A DNA stretch of 33,273 nt, from the NCBI GenBank assembly GCA_947380175.1, contig CANCPZ010000006.1, positions 1 through 33,273 of the forward strand, in the 5' to 3' direction. This stretch comes from Bacteroidota bacterium. Lineage in GTDB: Bacteria; Bacteroidota; Bacteroidia; 2-12-FULL-35-15. Position 1 is the first letter of the stretch; the number at the start of each line of letters is the position of its first letter. The position numbers and the translations under genes were made by a program. Positions 9,352 to 19,574 of the stretch are shown one piece after another. The notes below the pieces were generated by a model. The model was given only the letters and a program-made list of their open reading frames with translations. It was not told the DNA's origin and did no database searches.

Positions 9352-9379
9352 ACAATCTCGGCATATATGGCGAGATTGT
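9352..9379. promoter_or_regulatory. 28-bp near-perfect palindrome, candidate operator
   Basis: ACAATCTCGGCATATATGGCGAGATTGT; palindromic except for one mismatched pair, located between divergently transcribed genes. Confidence 0.55.
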
Positions 9380-9406
9380 TTTTTAATATACTATGAAATT
9401 TGAAGT

Positions 9407-9634
9407 GTGTCAAAAGAAAAAGATATACTTCTTAAAATAGGCGATTATATTGGAAAGGAAGCAAAAACAAAATTCAAATCAAATGTTGAGTTTGCAAATG
9501 TTTGTGATGTCAATGAAAGCACTATTCGTAGAATACTTCAGGGCAAACAAAATATTTCATTAAACGTCCTTAAACGTATATGCGAAGCGCTAGAAATTAA
9601 AATGTCCGATTTACTTATAGCATGTGGAAATTAA
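9407..9634 (+). CDS. Small XRE-family helix-turn-helix DNA-binding protein
   Basis: 75 aa; KSNVEFANVCDVNESTIRRILQGKQNISLNVLKRICEALEIKMSDLL is a Cro/C1-type HTH; GTG start. Confidence 0.88.
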   Translation: MSKEKDILLKIGDYIGKEAKTKFKSNVEFANVCDVNESTIRRILQGKQNISLNVLKRICEALEIKMSDLLIACGN

Positions 9635-9671
9635 ATACACAGTCTTTTAAAAGTAAAAAAACACCATACAA

Positions 9672-11216
9672 TTACAACGGAATATTCCCATGCTTTTTCT
9701 TCGGTAATTTTGCTACTTTATTTTTAAGCATGTCAAACGCTTTAATAAGTTTGGCTCTTGTATCTTCGGGTTTTATTACTTCGTCAACATAACCTCTTTC
9801 GGCAGCACGATAAGGATTTGCAAAGTGTTCAATGTATTCTTTTTCTTTTTCAGCAAGTTTTGCAACAGGATCGGATGATGCAGCAATTTCATTTTTAAAA
9901 ATAATTTCGGCAGCTCCTTTTGCGCCCATAACTGCAATTTCGGCAGATGGCCATGCGTAATTCATATCCGCACCAATGTGTTTACTATTCATTACATCAT
10001 AGGCTCCACCGTATGCTTTGCGCGTTATAACAGTAACACGTGGCACTGTTGCTTCGCAAAATGCATACAACAATTTGGCTCCATTGGTAATAATAGCATT
10101 CCACTCCTGATCGGTACCTGGCAAAAAGCCTGGTACATCTTCAAATACAAGTAATGGAATATTAAAACTATCACAAAAACGAACAAAACGAGCAGCTTTA
10201 GTTGACGAATTATTATCTAATACTCCGGCCAAAAATGCAGGCTGATTGGCAACAATACCAATACTTTTACCTGCTAATCGGGCAAAACCAACAACAATAT
10301 TTTCGGCATAATTTTTATGAACTTCTAAAAAGGTATTGGTATCAATCACACCATTAATTACATCGCGCATATCGTATGGTTGATTTGGATTTTCAGGAAT
10401 GATGGTATTTAATTCGGGGCGTTTTTCGTTGCCATTTGATTCGTACAAAACGTATGGTGCATCGTCTTCGCAATTTTGAGGCATGTAGCTCAACAACGCT
10501 TTAATGTTGTTAATACACTCTATTTCATTGGCGCAAGAAAAATGTGTTACTCCTGATTTAGTTGAATGGGTTGAAGCACCACCCAACTCTTCGGATGTTA
10601 CCTCTTCGTGCGTTACTGTTTTTACAACATTTGGTCCTGTAACAAACATGTACGATGTATTTTCTACCATCATAATAAAATCGGTAATAGCTGGCGAATA
10701 TACTGCCCCGCCTGCGCAAGGCCCCATAATTGCTGATAGCTGAGGCACCACACCCGATGCTAATGTGTTACGATAAAAAATATCCGCATAACCACCTAAC
10801 GAAACAACACCCTCCTGAATTCGTGCACCACCACTATCGTTTAATCCAATAACAGGTGCGCCATTCTGCATCGCTAAATCCATTATTTTACAAATTTTTT
10901 CGGCATGTGTCTCCGATAACGAGCCCCCAAACACCGTAAAATCTTGAGAAAAAACATAGGTTAACCTGCCATTAATTTTGCCATAACCGGTTATAACACC
11001 ATCGCCTAAATATTTTTCGCGCTCTAAACCAAACTCTGTTGAGCGGTGTGTTACCAACATACCAATTTCTTCAAAACTCCCTTCATCCATTAAAAAATGA
11101 AGGCGCTCGCGTGCAGTTAATTTTCCTTTTTTATGTTGTGATTCTATTCGTTTTAACCCTCCACCCAATTGGGCTTCAGCTATTTTATTTTCAAGAGCTT
11201 GAATTTTATTTTTCAT
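9672..11216 (-). CDS. Acyl-CoA (propionyl/methylmalonyl-type) carboxylase beta subunit
   Basis: 514 aa; carboxyltransferase motifs [67 protein letters not shown]. Confidence 0.94.
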   Translation of the reverse strand: MKNKIQALENKIAEAQLGGGLKRIESQHKKGKLTARERLHFLMDEGSFEEIGMLVTHRSTEFGLEREKYLGDGVITGYGKINGRLTYVFSQDFTVFGGSLSETHAEKICKIMDLAMQNGAPVIGLNDSGGARIQEGVVSLGGYADIFYRNTLASGVVPQLSAIMGPCAGGAVYSPAITDFIMMVENTSYMFVTGPNVVKTVTHEEVTSEELGGASTHSTKSGVTHFSCANEIECINNIKALLSYMPQNCEDDAPYVLYESNGNEKRPELNTIIPENPNQPYDMRDVINGVIDTNTFLEVHKNYAENIVVGFARLAGKSIGIVANQPAFLAGVLDNNSSTKAARFVRFCDSFNIPLLVFEDVPGFLPGTDQEWNAIITNGAKLLYAFCEATVPRVTVITRKAYGGAYDVMNSKHIGADMNYAWPSAEIAVMGAKGAAEIIFKNEIAASSDPVAKLAEKEKEYIEHFANPYRAAERGYVDEVIKPEDTRAKLIKAFDMLKNKVAKLPKKKHGNIPL

Positions 11217-11417
11217 TTGAATTTACGCTTTCGTTTTTTAATGTAAGATTTCAAAAATAATTAAATTATTTGTGCTTTGTATAAAAAAAACAGAACTTAG
11301 CGAAAACAATGAAACGGAAATAACCCTGATTTTATACCCCAATAATGATTAACAAATCAGTTCGAATCTTAAAAAAGGTATAGCGCACTTGCTATTCAAC
11401 TTAAAAATTAATTACTG

Positions 11418-11888
11418 ATGCAAATCAACCTCGACAAAATAGATTTAAAGATTTTAAAAATATTACAGGAAAATGCACGAATCACAAACTTGCAGCTATC
11501 CTCCGAAATAGGTCTTTCTCCAGCTCCAACGCTTGAACGCGTAAAAAAATTAGAAAAATCAAAACTCATCGAAGGGTATTATACGTGTGTAAATGAAGAT
11601 GCTTTGGGTATTGGAATTAAAGCCATTATTCAAATTACACTTACTCGGCAAATTGAAAATGCAATAAGTAATTTTAAAAAAGAAATTGTTAAAATTCCAG
11701 AAATTATGGAATGTTATCAGGTTACTGGTAATGCCGATTATGTGATGATTGTAATGCTAAAAGACATTCGCGATTTTGAAGCACTTATTTCACAACGATT
11801 AAGTAAAATGGAAGAAATTGGGCAAATGCAAACAATGGTAGTGCTTTCCAAAATAAAAAATTCGAAAGTGTTGCCTTTAAATTATTAA
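11418..11888 (+). CDS. Lrp/AsnC family transcriptional regulator
   Basis: LDKIDLKILKILQENARITNLQLSSEIGLSPAPTLERVKKLEKSKLIEGY plus RAM domain. Confidence 0.94.
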   Translation: MQINLDKIDLKILKILQENARITNLQLSSEIGLSPAPTLERVKKLEKSKLIEGYYTCVNEDALGIGIKAIIQITLTRQIENAISNFKKEIVKIPEIMECYQVTGNADYVMIVMLKDIRDFEALISQRLSKMEEIGQMQTMVVLSKIKNSKVLPLNY

Positions 11889-11897
11889 ATTAATTCA

Positions 11898-12257
11898 TTG
11901 AATTCAGAAGAACTTAGAGAATACTGCATTTCAAAAAAAGGAGTAGTAGAAAGTATGCCATTCGGCCCCGATGTATTGCTTTTTAAAGTAATGGGTAAAG
12001 TGTTTTTACTTTTCTCCTTAGACAATAGTACTTTACAGTTTAATGTAAAATGTACTCCCGAAAAAGCCATTGAGCTCAGAGAACAATACCCCTGCGTACT
12101 ACCAGGATATCACATGAATAAAAAACACTGGAACACCATAATAGTTGACGGAACAATAAATTCAAAACTGTTATATGAATGGATTACAGACTCCTACAAC
12201 CTTGTAATAAAAGGGCTTACAAAGGCTCAACAAAAAGCCTTATCGGAAATAAACTAA
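11898..12257 (+). CDS. MmcQ/YjbR family DNA-binding protein
   Basis: ELREYCISKKGVVESMPFGPDVLLFKVMGKVFLLF...HWNTIIVDGTI; family-typical motifs; TTG start. Confidence 0.88.
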   Translation: MNSEELREYCISKKGVVESMPFGPDVLLFKVMGKVFLLFSLDNSTLQFNVKCTPEKAIELREQYPCVLPGYHMNKKHWNTIIVDGTINSKLLYEWITDSYNLVIKGLTKAQQKALSEIN

Positions 12258-12324
12258 AATTTTGAAATAGCTACTTACTCAAACAATCATTATTTGAGTA
12301 TTTTTGTGAACTATAAAATTAATT

Positions 12325-12897
12325 ATGAAAAAGAGTTTAGTTTATTTTGTTCAAGGCTTAGTAATTACCGTTCCTGTTGTTATTACAGGTGTTGTTGTTT
12401 ACAAAATAATTGCATTTATTAAATCGTTGTTTAGTGTTTTTGGAACTATTGTAAGCCCCGTAATTGACCCATTTATTGTTGGAGGCATTGCAATGGTATT
12501 AATTTTTTTAATGGGAATTTTGGGTTCGTCTATCATTTTACGTCCACTATTTAATATATTCGATAATGCGCTAGAGCATACCCCATTCATTAAAACAATT
12601 TATTCATCTATAAAAGATTTATTATCGGCATTTGTAGGTAGCAAAAAACGATTCAATAAACCTGTGCTAGTTACCATCAACAAAGAAAACAACATCCAAC
12701 AATTGGGTTTTATTACTAAAGATGATTTAGCGGAATTAAAAATATCAACGGGAACAGTAGCCGTTTATGTTCCATTATCATATTCATTTTCCGGCAATTT
12801 GTTAATCGTTCCTTCAGATCATATTACATTTGTAAGTGCTTCTTCTTCCGAAGTAATGAAATTTATTGTATCGGGCGGTGTTACCGACATTGATTAG
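12325..12897 (+). CDS. DUF502 family membrane protein
   Basis: KSLVYFVQGLVITVPVVITGVVVYKII...TPFIKTIYSSIKDLLSAF...TGTVAVYVPLSYSFSGNLLIVP; two N-terminal TM helices. Confidence 0.88.
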   Translation: MKKSLVYFVQGLVITVPVVITGVVVYKIIAFIKSLFSVFGTIVSPVIDPFIVGGIAMVLIFLMGILGSSIILRPLFNIFDNALEHTPFIKTIYSSIKDLLSAFVGSKKRFNKPVLVTINKENNIQQLGFITKDDLAELKISTGTVAVYVPLSYSFSGNLLIVPSDHITFVSASSSEVMKFIVSGGVTDID

Positions 12898-12925
12898 TTT
12901 TTAAAATCTCTGAAATAAAATATAT

Positions 12926-13597
12926 ATGAATAGTAAAAAAATGTATTCGATTTGTTTTGCAATTGCAATAAGCATTTCATCATATGCTCAAAAAATTAAA
13001 ATAAAAGAATCGAACGAGAATATTGGCGGAGGAAAACATCCTGCGCTGATTGTAAATATATATGATGTAAATCCTTCGGATGCAGAAGATGCATTTAAGG
13101 CGTTTATGAAAAAGTATGGTGGCAAAAGGTCCTCGCAAGATGGAGGTGTTTTTATTGACAATGCAACCATAAAAGATATCAGTGAAAACACTGTGGATAT
13201 ATATGGCATAGCCAATGGTTCGAAAAGCGATTTAAACATAACGTTTGCTATTGCATTTGATTTAGGAGGGGTTTTTGTTAGTTCGGATATTAAAGATAAA
13301 TACAAAATAGCCGAAAAAATTGTTTACGAATTTGCGCTTCAAACAACCAAAGATGCTATTGAAAAGGAACTGAAAGATGCAAAAAAAGCCCAATCGAAAT
13401 TAGAAGATGCCCAAAATAATTTAGAAAGCGACAATAAAAGTTTAAAAACTGATATTGAAAATTACAAATCAAAAATTAAAAAAGCAGAAGAAGACATTGT
13501 AAAAAATTTATCCGATCAAGAGAAGAAAAAATCTGAAATAGAGGTACAAAAAAAAGTTGTTGATGGAATTAGTGGTAAATTAAATGCTGTTGATTAG
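12926..13597 (+). CDS. Exported protein of unknown function with C-terminal coiled coil
   Basis: Signal peptide (...SISSYAQ), globular region, then long heptad-like Lys/Glu-rich region (EKELKDAKKAQSKLEDAQNNLESDNKSLKTDIENYKSKIKKAEEDIV). Confidence 0.75.
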   Translation: MNSKKMYSICFAIAISISSYAQKIKIKESNENIGGGKHPALIVNIYDVNPSDAEDAFKAFMKKYGGKRSSQDGGVFIDNATIKDISENTVDIYGIANGSKSDLNITFAIAFDLGGVFVSSDIKDKYKIAEKIVYEFALQTTKDAIEKELKDAKKAQSKLEDAQNNLESDNKSLKTDIENYKSKIKKAEEDIVKNLSDQEKKKSEIEVQKKVVDGISGKLNAVD

Positions 13598-13652
13598 TTG
13601 AGTAGGTAATACGCATTTACTGCTTTAGATTTTTCAATTTTAATACTAATAA

Positions 13653-14099
13653 AAACTACTTTATAGCGATTTTGCTGAATTGTGCCAAGTAAATAGAAAC
13701 AAAGACCGTTTTCCAAAGGATTTTATGTTTGAACTAACGCAGTCGGAGTTTGACCACTTGAGGAGCCAATCTGGCACCTCAAGAAACTGGGGAGGTAATC
13801 GTTACTTACCAATGGTGTTTACAGAACATGGAGTATTAATGCTTTCAAGTGTATTGAATAGTAAGCAAGCTGTACAGATGAATATTCAAATCATGCGAGT
13901 ATTCACACAAGTAAGACAGATGCTATTTGATAACACAGATTTACGTCTCGCTATTGAAGAAATTCGAAAGAAGACTGAAAACAACACTAAAAATATTGAA
14001 GTGGTATTTCAATATTTGGATGAATTGATTGATAAGAAAGATAATCAAGTACCGCTTAGACAAATAGGATATAAGCTATCTTCAAAAAAGAAAAAATAG
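13653..14099 (+). pseudogene. ORF6N-domain protein, N-terminally truncated with internal deletion
   Basis: Frame reads *KLLYSDFAELCQV-NRNKDRFPKDFMFELTQSEFDHLRSQSGTSRNWGGNRYLPMVFTEHGVLMLSSVLNS..; intact ORF6N proteins have about 10 further residues between AELYgV and RNKDRFP and a longer N-terminus. Confidence 0.7.
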
Positions 14100-14104
14100 A
14101 ATAT

Positions 14105-15205
14105 TTAGTTTAGGCGATAAGCCTTACCCGGCAGGGATTTTATGATTCCGGTAAATTCAAGTGTTAAAAGTAGTGCAGAAACTTTACCCATGGGCATTTT
14201 AGCGGCAAAACATAAATCATCAATGGTAACTGAATCTTTTTCTTTTAATACGTTTACTATTAATTCTTCTTCGGCACTTAGTTCAATAAATAATTTTTTT
14301 TGTTGAGGAGCACTTATTTTTTTACTTTTTTCCCAACCTAAAATATATACAATATCTGCTGCAGATTGAATTAATGCAGCTTTGTTTTGTTTGATTAAAT
14401 TATTACACCCTTCGGAACAAACATCATCTACCTTTCCAGGAAAAGCAAACACATCACGATTGTAACTATTTGCTATATCAGCAGTAATTAATGAACCGCC
14501 ACCAACTTTCGATTCAATAACTATAGTGGCATCGGCAATGCCTGCAACAATCCGATTTCGGCGAGGAAAATTTTCACGATTTGGAACAGTTTGACTTGTA
14601 AAATCGCATAGCCAGCCACCATTTTCTAACATTTTTTGAGCTACCGATTTATGTAACGTTGGATAAATTCTATCTAAACCATGAGCAAATACACCGATTG
14701 TAGCAAGGTTATTTTGTAATGCCGATTTATGAGCACAAATATCAATTCCATAAGCAAGCCCACTAACAATAACAGGGCTGTGAATACTTAGATCAGAAAT
14801 TAATTTTTCACACACTTTTTTACCATATTCAGTAGCCTCGCGAGTACCAACAATACTAATTATTTTTTCAGAATTAAGATTTGTATTTCCTTTAAAATAG
14901 AGCATTATCGGACTATCTTCACAATGAGTTAACCGTTTGGGATAATTAGCATCCAAATAAAAAAGTGGAGTAATCTGATTGTTTTCGATAAATTTAATTT
15001 CCTCTTCGGCACGCTTAAAAACAGCATGATTTATTATGGAATCTGCATAAACACTGCCTATACCTGGTATTTTTTCTAAAGAAGATTTTTTCTCTTCAAA
15101 AACAGCCTCAACACTACCACAATACGAAACCAGTCGCTTGGCTAGAATATCGCCTATATTGGGAATTAATGAGAGAGCAATTTTATATTTTAAGATTTCT
15201 TCCAT
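14105..15205 (-). CDS. dprA: DNA-processing protein DprA/Smf
   Basis: Rossmann-fold motifs ISIVGTREATEYG, SGLAYGIDICAHKSAL, PRRNRIVAGIADATIVIESKVGGGSLITADIAN, FAFPG; C-terminal winged helix. Confidence 0.95.
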   Translation of the reverse strand: MEEILKYKIALSLIPNIGDILAKRLVSYCGSVEAVFEEKKSSLEKIPGIGSVYADSIINHAVFKRAEEEIKFIENNQITPLFYLDANYPKRLTHCEDSPIMLYFKGNTNLNSEKIISIVGTREATEYGKKVCEKLISDLSIHSPVIVSGLAYGIDICAHKSALQNNLATIGVFAHGLDRIYPTLHKSVAQKMLENGGWLCDFTSQTVPNRENFPRRNRIVAGIADATIVIESKVGGGSLITADIANSYNRDVFAFPGKVDDVCSEGCNNLIKQNKAALIQSAADIVYILGWEKSKKISAPQQKKLFIELSAEEELIVNVLKEKDSVTIDDLCFAAKMPMGKVSALLLTLEFTGIIKSLPGKAYRLN

Positions 15206-15329
15206 AGTTTTTTTAAAATGCAATAATTTGTATATTGCACTATTGTTAATGCCAAAAGTATAAAATTTAATACTGTAATTTTTTGTCTTTAAAAAATAAT
15301 AACATTCGAAAAATTAATACAGAAAAAAT

Positions 15330-17642
15330 ATGAAAAAAACACTTACACTATTGTTTTGCATTCAGATTATAGGAACCGTTTTTTCTCAAAATGCATATAT
15401 AAAAGGAATTGTTTCGGATTTAAAAACAAAAGAAACAATGGTTGGTGCAACAATTGTAATTGATGATACATCAGGAACTACAGCGGATATTAATGGAGCT
15501 TATTTTTTTAAAATAAAATCGGGTAAACACAAAATAGAATCGAAGCTGGTTGGTTACAAATCGCAAATAAACAATATAGATGTTAAAGAAAACGACACAT
15601 TGATATTAAATGTAAGTTTAGAAACCGACTCCAAACTACTTGATATTGTTGTTGTTTCGGCTGGCAAATTCGAGCAAAACTTAAGCGAAGTAACAGTATC
15701 AATGGAGGTGTTGAAACCAGCATTAATTGAAAGTAAAGGACTCACCTCCATTGAAAATGCTGTGGATCAAGTGCCAGGAGTTAATGTTATTGATGGACAG
15801 GCAAACATACGAGGTGGCAGTGGTTTTAGCTACGGTGCAGGCAGTAGAGTTTTAGTGATGGTTGACGAAATGCCCATGCTTACAGCAGATGCAGGTGATG
15901 TTAAATGGACCTTTTTACCAATCGAAAATTGCGAGCAGATAGAAGTTATAAAGGGTGCGTCATCAGCCTTGTTTGGCTCGTCTGCTTTAAACGGAGTAAT
16001 TAATTTTAGAACCGCTTATGCCAAAGACGAACCGGAAACAAAAATAAATTTTTATGGTGGCGTATATTGTAAACCCAAGCGAAAAGAGCTTGTTTGGTGG
16101 AGAGATGCTAATCCAACCTACAGCGGAATGAATTTTTATCATGCTCAAAAAATTGGGAAATTAGATTTAGTAGTAGGCGGTAATTTAAATACAGACGAAG
16201 GATATCGCCAGCTTGAAACCGAACAACGTTATCGATTCAACACTAATTTACGTTATAACTTTAAAAAAATAAGTGGCTTATCCGTTGGTGTAAACTTTAA
16301 TACCATGAGCACAAAGGGCGGCTTGTTTTTATTGTGGGCAAATGTGGACTCTGGCGCTTACAAGCCGTCTGGCGGAGATGTAAGCCATTATACAACTTAC
16401 CGAACAAATGTAGATCCTTATATTACTTATTATTCCAAACACAATGGAAAGCATTCGCTAAGAACCCGATATTTTAGTACAACCAATTTAAACAATACAA
16501 ATCAGGAATCTAAAGCCGATGTATATTATAGCGAATACCAATTTCAAAAGCATTTCGAAAATGGTTTTACTCCTACATTAGGTATGATATATAATTATAA
16601 CGAAATACATTCTGGAGCTTTATATGGAACACATTACAGTAAAAATATTGCCGCATTCGCTCAGTTCGATAAAAAATGGCAAAAACTTTCTATCTCTTTA
16701 GGAGCAAGAGCAGAATACTACAAAACAGATTCTGTTGAAACACATGAAAACATCTTTATTCTTCAAACCAACTCAAAGAATATATATATAAGAGATTCGA
16801 AAATTAAACCGGTGTTCAGAGCAGGTTTAAATTATCATTTGTTTAAGGCAACATACTTAAGGGCTTCGTTTGGGCAAGGTTTTAGATTTCCTACCATTGC
16901 CGAACGATTTATTAAAACAAGTGCAAGTGGATTAGACATTTATCCAAACGCAAACTTAAAACCTGAAAGTGGCTGGAGCTCAGAAATAGGAATAAAACAA
17001 GGAGTAAAAATTGGAGAGTGGAAAGGTTTCATTGACATTGCGGGCTTTTGGACCGAATACAGCAATATGATGGAATTTACATTTGGTAATTACAATCCAA
17101 CAATGACAACGGCTCCATACGGACTAGGGTTTCAATCAAAAAACGTTGGTAATACACGTATTAAAGGTGTAGATGTTTCGTTAATGGGTCAAGGGAAGAT
17201 AGGACCAATTGATGCAACCATATTGATTGGTTATACATACATCGATCCGCGTCAGTTAGATTTTAATTTGGCTGTTGACACTCTTATTAATAACACAGCG
17301 AAAACAAATATTTTAAAATATCGATATCAACATACCGGAAAATTGGATATTGGTTTAGGCTATAAATTAGTAAGTGCAGGTATTAGCATGCGTGCAAATA
17401 GTTTTATGGAAAATGTAGATGGTTTCTTTGAACAAGATTATTTTTTTCCTGGTGTAAAAGCATATCGTCATAATCATAATAAAGATTCTGAAATTTTTGA
17501 TTGTCGTATGGCGTATCAAATTTCGAAAACAGCAAAATTTGCAATCATTGTAAATAATATATTTAATGCCGAAGTAATGGGAAGACCTATGGATATTCAA
17601 GCGCCAAGAGTATATGCATTGCAACTAACAATTAAATTATAA
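15330..17642 (+). CDS. TonB-dependent receptor with N-terminal carboxypeptidase-like regulatory domain
   Basis: Signal peptide; KGIVSDLKTKETMVGATIVIDDTSGTTADINGAYFF; plug domain with IEVIKGASSALFGSSALNGVINFRT; C-terminal beta-barrel. Confidence 0.94.
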   Translation: MKKTLTLLFCIQIIGTVFSQNAYIKGIVSDLKTKETMVGATIVIDDTSGTTADINGAYFFKIKSGKHKIESKLVGYKSQINNIDVKENDTLILNVSLETDSKLLDIVVVSAGKFEQNLSEVTVSMEVLKPALIESKGLTSIENAVDQVPGVNVIDGQANIRGGSGFSYGAGSRVLVMVDEMPMLTADAGDVKWTFLPIENCEQIEVIKGASSALFGSSALNGVINFRTAYAKDEPETKINFYGGVYCKPKRKELVWWRDANPTYSGMNFYHAQKIGKLDLVVGGNLNTDEGYRQLETEQRYRFNTNLRYNFKKISGLSVGVNFNTMSTKGGLFLLWANVDSGAYKPSGGDVSHYTTYRTNVDPYITYYSKHNGKHSLRTRYFSTTNLNNTNQESKADVYYSEYQFQKHFENGFTPTLGMIYNYNEIHSGALYGTHYSKNIAAFAQFDKKWQKLSISLGARAEYYKTDSVETHENIFILQTNSKNIYIRDSKIKPVFRAGLNYHLFKATYLRASFGQGFRFPTIAERFIKTSASGLDIYPNANLKPESGWSSEIGIKQGVKIGEWKGFIDIAGFWTEYSNMMEFTFGNYNPTMTTAPYGLGFQSKNVGNTRIKGVDVSLMGQGKIGPIDATILIGYTYIDPRQLDFNLAVDTLINNTAKTNILKYRYQHTGKLDIGLGYKLVSAGISMRANSFMENVDGFFEQDYFFPGVKAYRHNHNKDSEIFDCRMAYQISKTAKFAIIVNNIFNAEVMGRPMDIQAPRVYALQLTIKL

Positions 17643-17677
17643 ATTATAGTACCACAACCATTAACAAACAAAAAACT

Positions 17678-18217
17678 ATGCCAATACTTCGTCCGATAAA
17701 TTTCAAAAAATGGATTGATGATAACCGCCATTTATTAAAACCTCCTGTAAACAATAAAGTTGTTTATGAAGATACCGAATTCATTGTTATGGTTGTTGGT
17801 GGCCCTAACGCACGTAAAGACTACCATTACAATGAAAGCGAAGAATTTTTTTATCAACTCGAAGGAAATATTCAGGTGCAAGTGCAAGAAGAAGGAAAAG
17901 CTGTTACTGTAGATATTAAAGAAGGTGAAATATTTTTGTTGCCACCTCGTGTACCTCACAACCCTATGCGAGGAGCAAATACCATCGGCCTAGTAATGGA
18001 ACGCAAACGCAGAGATAATGAGCAAGATGGCTTGATGTGGTTTTGCGAAAAATGCAATGAACCATTGTATGATAAAAAATTTAAGCTCACCAATATCATG
18101 ACGCAGTTTCAAGAAACATTCGCCTATTTTTATGGTAACGAAAATTTGCGTACATGCAAAAAATGTGGTCACATGATGGAACCACCTATATTGGTGAAGG
18201 AAGAAAGCACACACTAA
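17678..18217 (+). CDS. nbaC: 3-hydroxyanthranilate 3,4-dioxygenase
   Basis: PINFKKWIDDNRHLLKPPVNNKVVYEDTEFIVMVVGGPNARKDYHYNESEEFFYQLEGN.., cupin metal ligands; C-terminal rubredoxin-like CEKC...CKKC. Confidence 0.93.
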   Translation: MPILRPINFKKWIDDNRHLLKPPVNNKVVYEDTEFIVMVVGGPNARKDYHYNESEEFFYQLEGNIQVQVQEEGKAVTVDIKEGEIFLLPPRVPHNPMRGANTIGLVMERKRRDNEQDGLMWFCEKCNEPLYDKKFKLTNIMTQFQETFAYFYGNENLRTCKKCGHMMEPPILVKEESTH

Positions 18218-18248
18218 TAAGCTCTAAATTATTAAAAACGATTTATAA

Positions 18249-18290
18249 AAAACACCATGGAAATTTTACATGGTGTTTTTTATTTTTCAG
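18249..18290. terminator. Bidirectional terminator between convergent genes
   Basis: AAAACACCATG-GAAATTTTA-CATGGTGTTTT TTATTTTT hairpin between 3-HAO and porin genes. Confidence 0.8.
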
Positions 18291-18325
18291 TAAACCAAAG
18301 CTATTTCATTGTGTTTAATTATAAA

Positions 18326-19420
18326 TTAAAACCAAACACCAAAATTTAATAAAATTTCCGAACGGTAATTTTTTTTATGACCTTCAAAAATAAATATTTC
18401 CTGGTTTTTTTCCATAATTAACTCCCTGCCTTCTAAACGAATAAAAGAACTTTCTGTTGGTTTGTACTCCACACCAATTGTGCCACCATTAACAATATAT
18501 CCAGTACTTTTGCCAGTCAAATCCTTGATTTGTCCAGTTAAAAAACCATCTTTATCCGAAAACATTTCGCCACGAACATAGATTCCAAATTGGGGTTTTA
18601 ACTGATATTTAAAAGTTAAAATAGCACTATAAACAGAGGCTGATTTTGCACTATCCAAAAGATTAGAATGTTGTTGAGCAATATAATCGACACCAATGGA
18701 TGTTTTTAATTTTTCAGTAAGTTGATAATTAAAAACCACATTATTTAAAAGACGTAAATGCTTATTTTTAGTACCTTCTGGTGACTCTTCTCCAAGTATA
18801 TTATAATAACTTAAACTCCCTTTATTACCTAATAAATAGGAAAGTGATAGCCCAACCGATTTAGATTTATTATTATCTAAATAGATATTGTAACCATTTA
18901 AAACATGTAAACACATAATTAATTTATCGTTAGGTAAATAGGAAAGTTTTATACCAGCCTGAAGCCATGGTTCGTAATATGAAATCATTGCTAGACAACT
19001 AACAATATTATCTTTTGGCAAAAGGGTTTCTGCGCCAATGTGAGTCTTAAAAAATCCAGCATCAAGCCAAACATTTTTCGAAAGCCGTATTCCTACATTT
19101 GCTTCTTGTATCATGTTATATACTTTCGACCAAGCACTTGAAGGAATATCTCCATAATGAATAGTGGTTAATGCCCTTATTTTTGAAGATGTATATTGTG
19201 CTGTAATTTGAATAATGTTTAATCCAAATATTTCACTTTTCGGCGAAACTACTGGGAATTTCTGATAATTATTTGGCGGTACTGAATCGGTATAATATGC
19301 ATAGTAGGTATCGATGTAGCCACCTATTTTAAATTTTGATATTGAATCTTTTGATTGAGCAAAACTAAATGAGGTTAAAATAAAAGAGGCTGCTAAAAGA
19401 AAAAAGAACTTGTTTTTCAT
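18326..19420 (-). CDS. Outer-membrane beta-barrel porin-like protein (putative porin-2/OmpL-like)
   Basis: Signal peptide; FKIGGYIDTYYAYYTDSVPPNNYQKFP...GLNIIQITAQYTSSKIRALTTIHYGDIPSSAW; alternating barrel pattern and terminal aromatic (GVWF). Confidence 0.78.
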   Translation of the reverse strand: MKNKFFFLLAASFILTSFSFAQSKDSISKFKIGGYIDTYYAYYTDSVPPNNYQKFPVVSPKSEIFGLNIIQITAQYTSSKIRALTTIHYGDIPSSAWSKVYNMIQEANVGIRLSKNVWLDAGFFKTHIGAETLLPKDNIVSCLAMISYYEPWLQAGIKLSYLPNDKLIMCLHVLNGYNIYLDNNKSKSVGLSLSYLLGNKGSLSYYNILGEESPEGTKNKHLRLLNNVVFNYQLTEKLKTSIGVDYIAQQHSNLLDSAKSASVYSAILTFKYQLKPQFGIYVRGEMFSDKDGFLTGQIKDLTGKSTGYIVNGGTIGVEYKPTESSFIRLEGRELIMEKNQEIFIFEGHKKNYRSEILLNFGVWF

Positions 19421-19543
19421 GTAAAATTAATGCAGATTTAAATTAATTGAATCAAACTGTAAATGCAAACAAAACTATACAATAAAACGCTTTTATTTAA
19501 GATTATGAAAGCGATGTTTTAAAATAATATAATCTTAATTTAG

Positions 19544-19551
19544 TATCTTTG
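19544..19551 (+). promoter_or_regulatory. Candidate -7 box of serine hydrolase gene
   Basis: TATCTTTG matches TAnnTTTG, 24 bp upstream of the ATG. Confidence 0.45.
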
Positions 19552-19574
19552 ATACGTTCTATAAAAACAAAAAA

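Noticed and set aside
10504-10743. 79-aa plus ORF
   Set aside because: Fully antisense to the carboxylase beta subunit, no recognisable domain.
17367-18214. Minus ORFs antisense to the TonB receptor and 3-HAO genes
   Set aside because: Opposite strand of strongly supported genes; His/Phe/Ile-rich translations typical of antisense frames.
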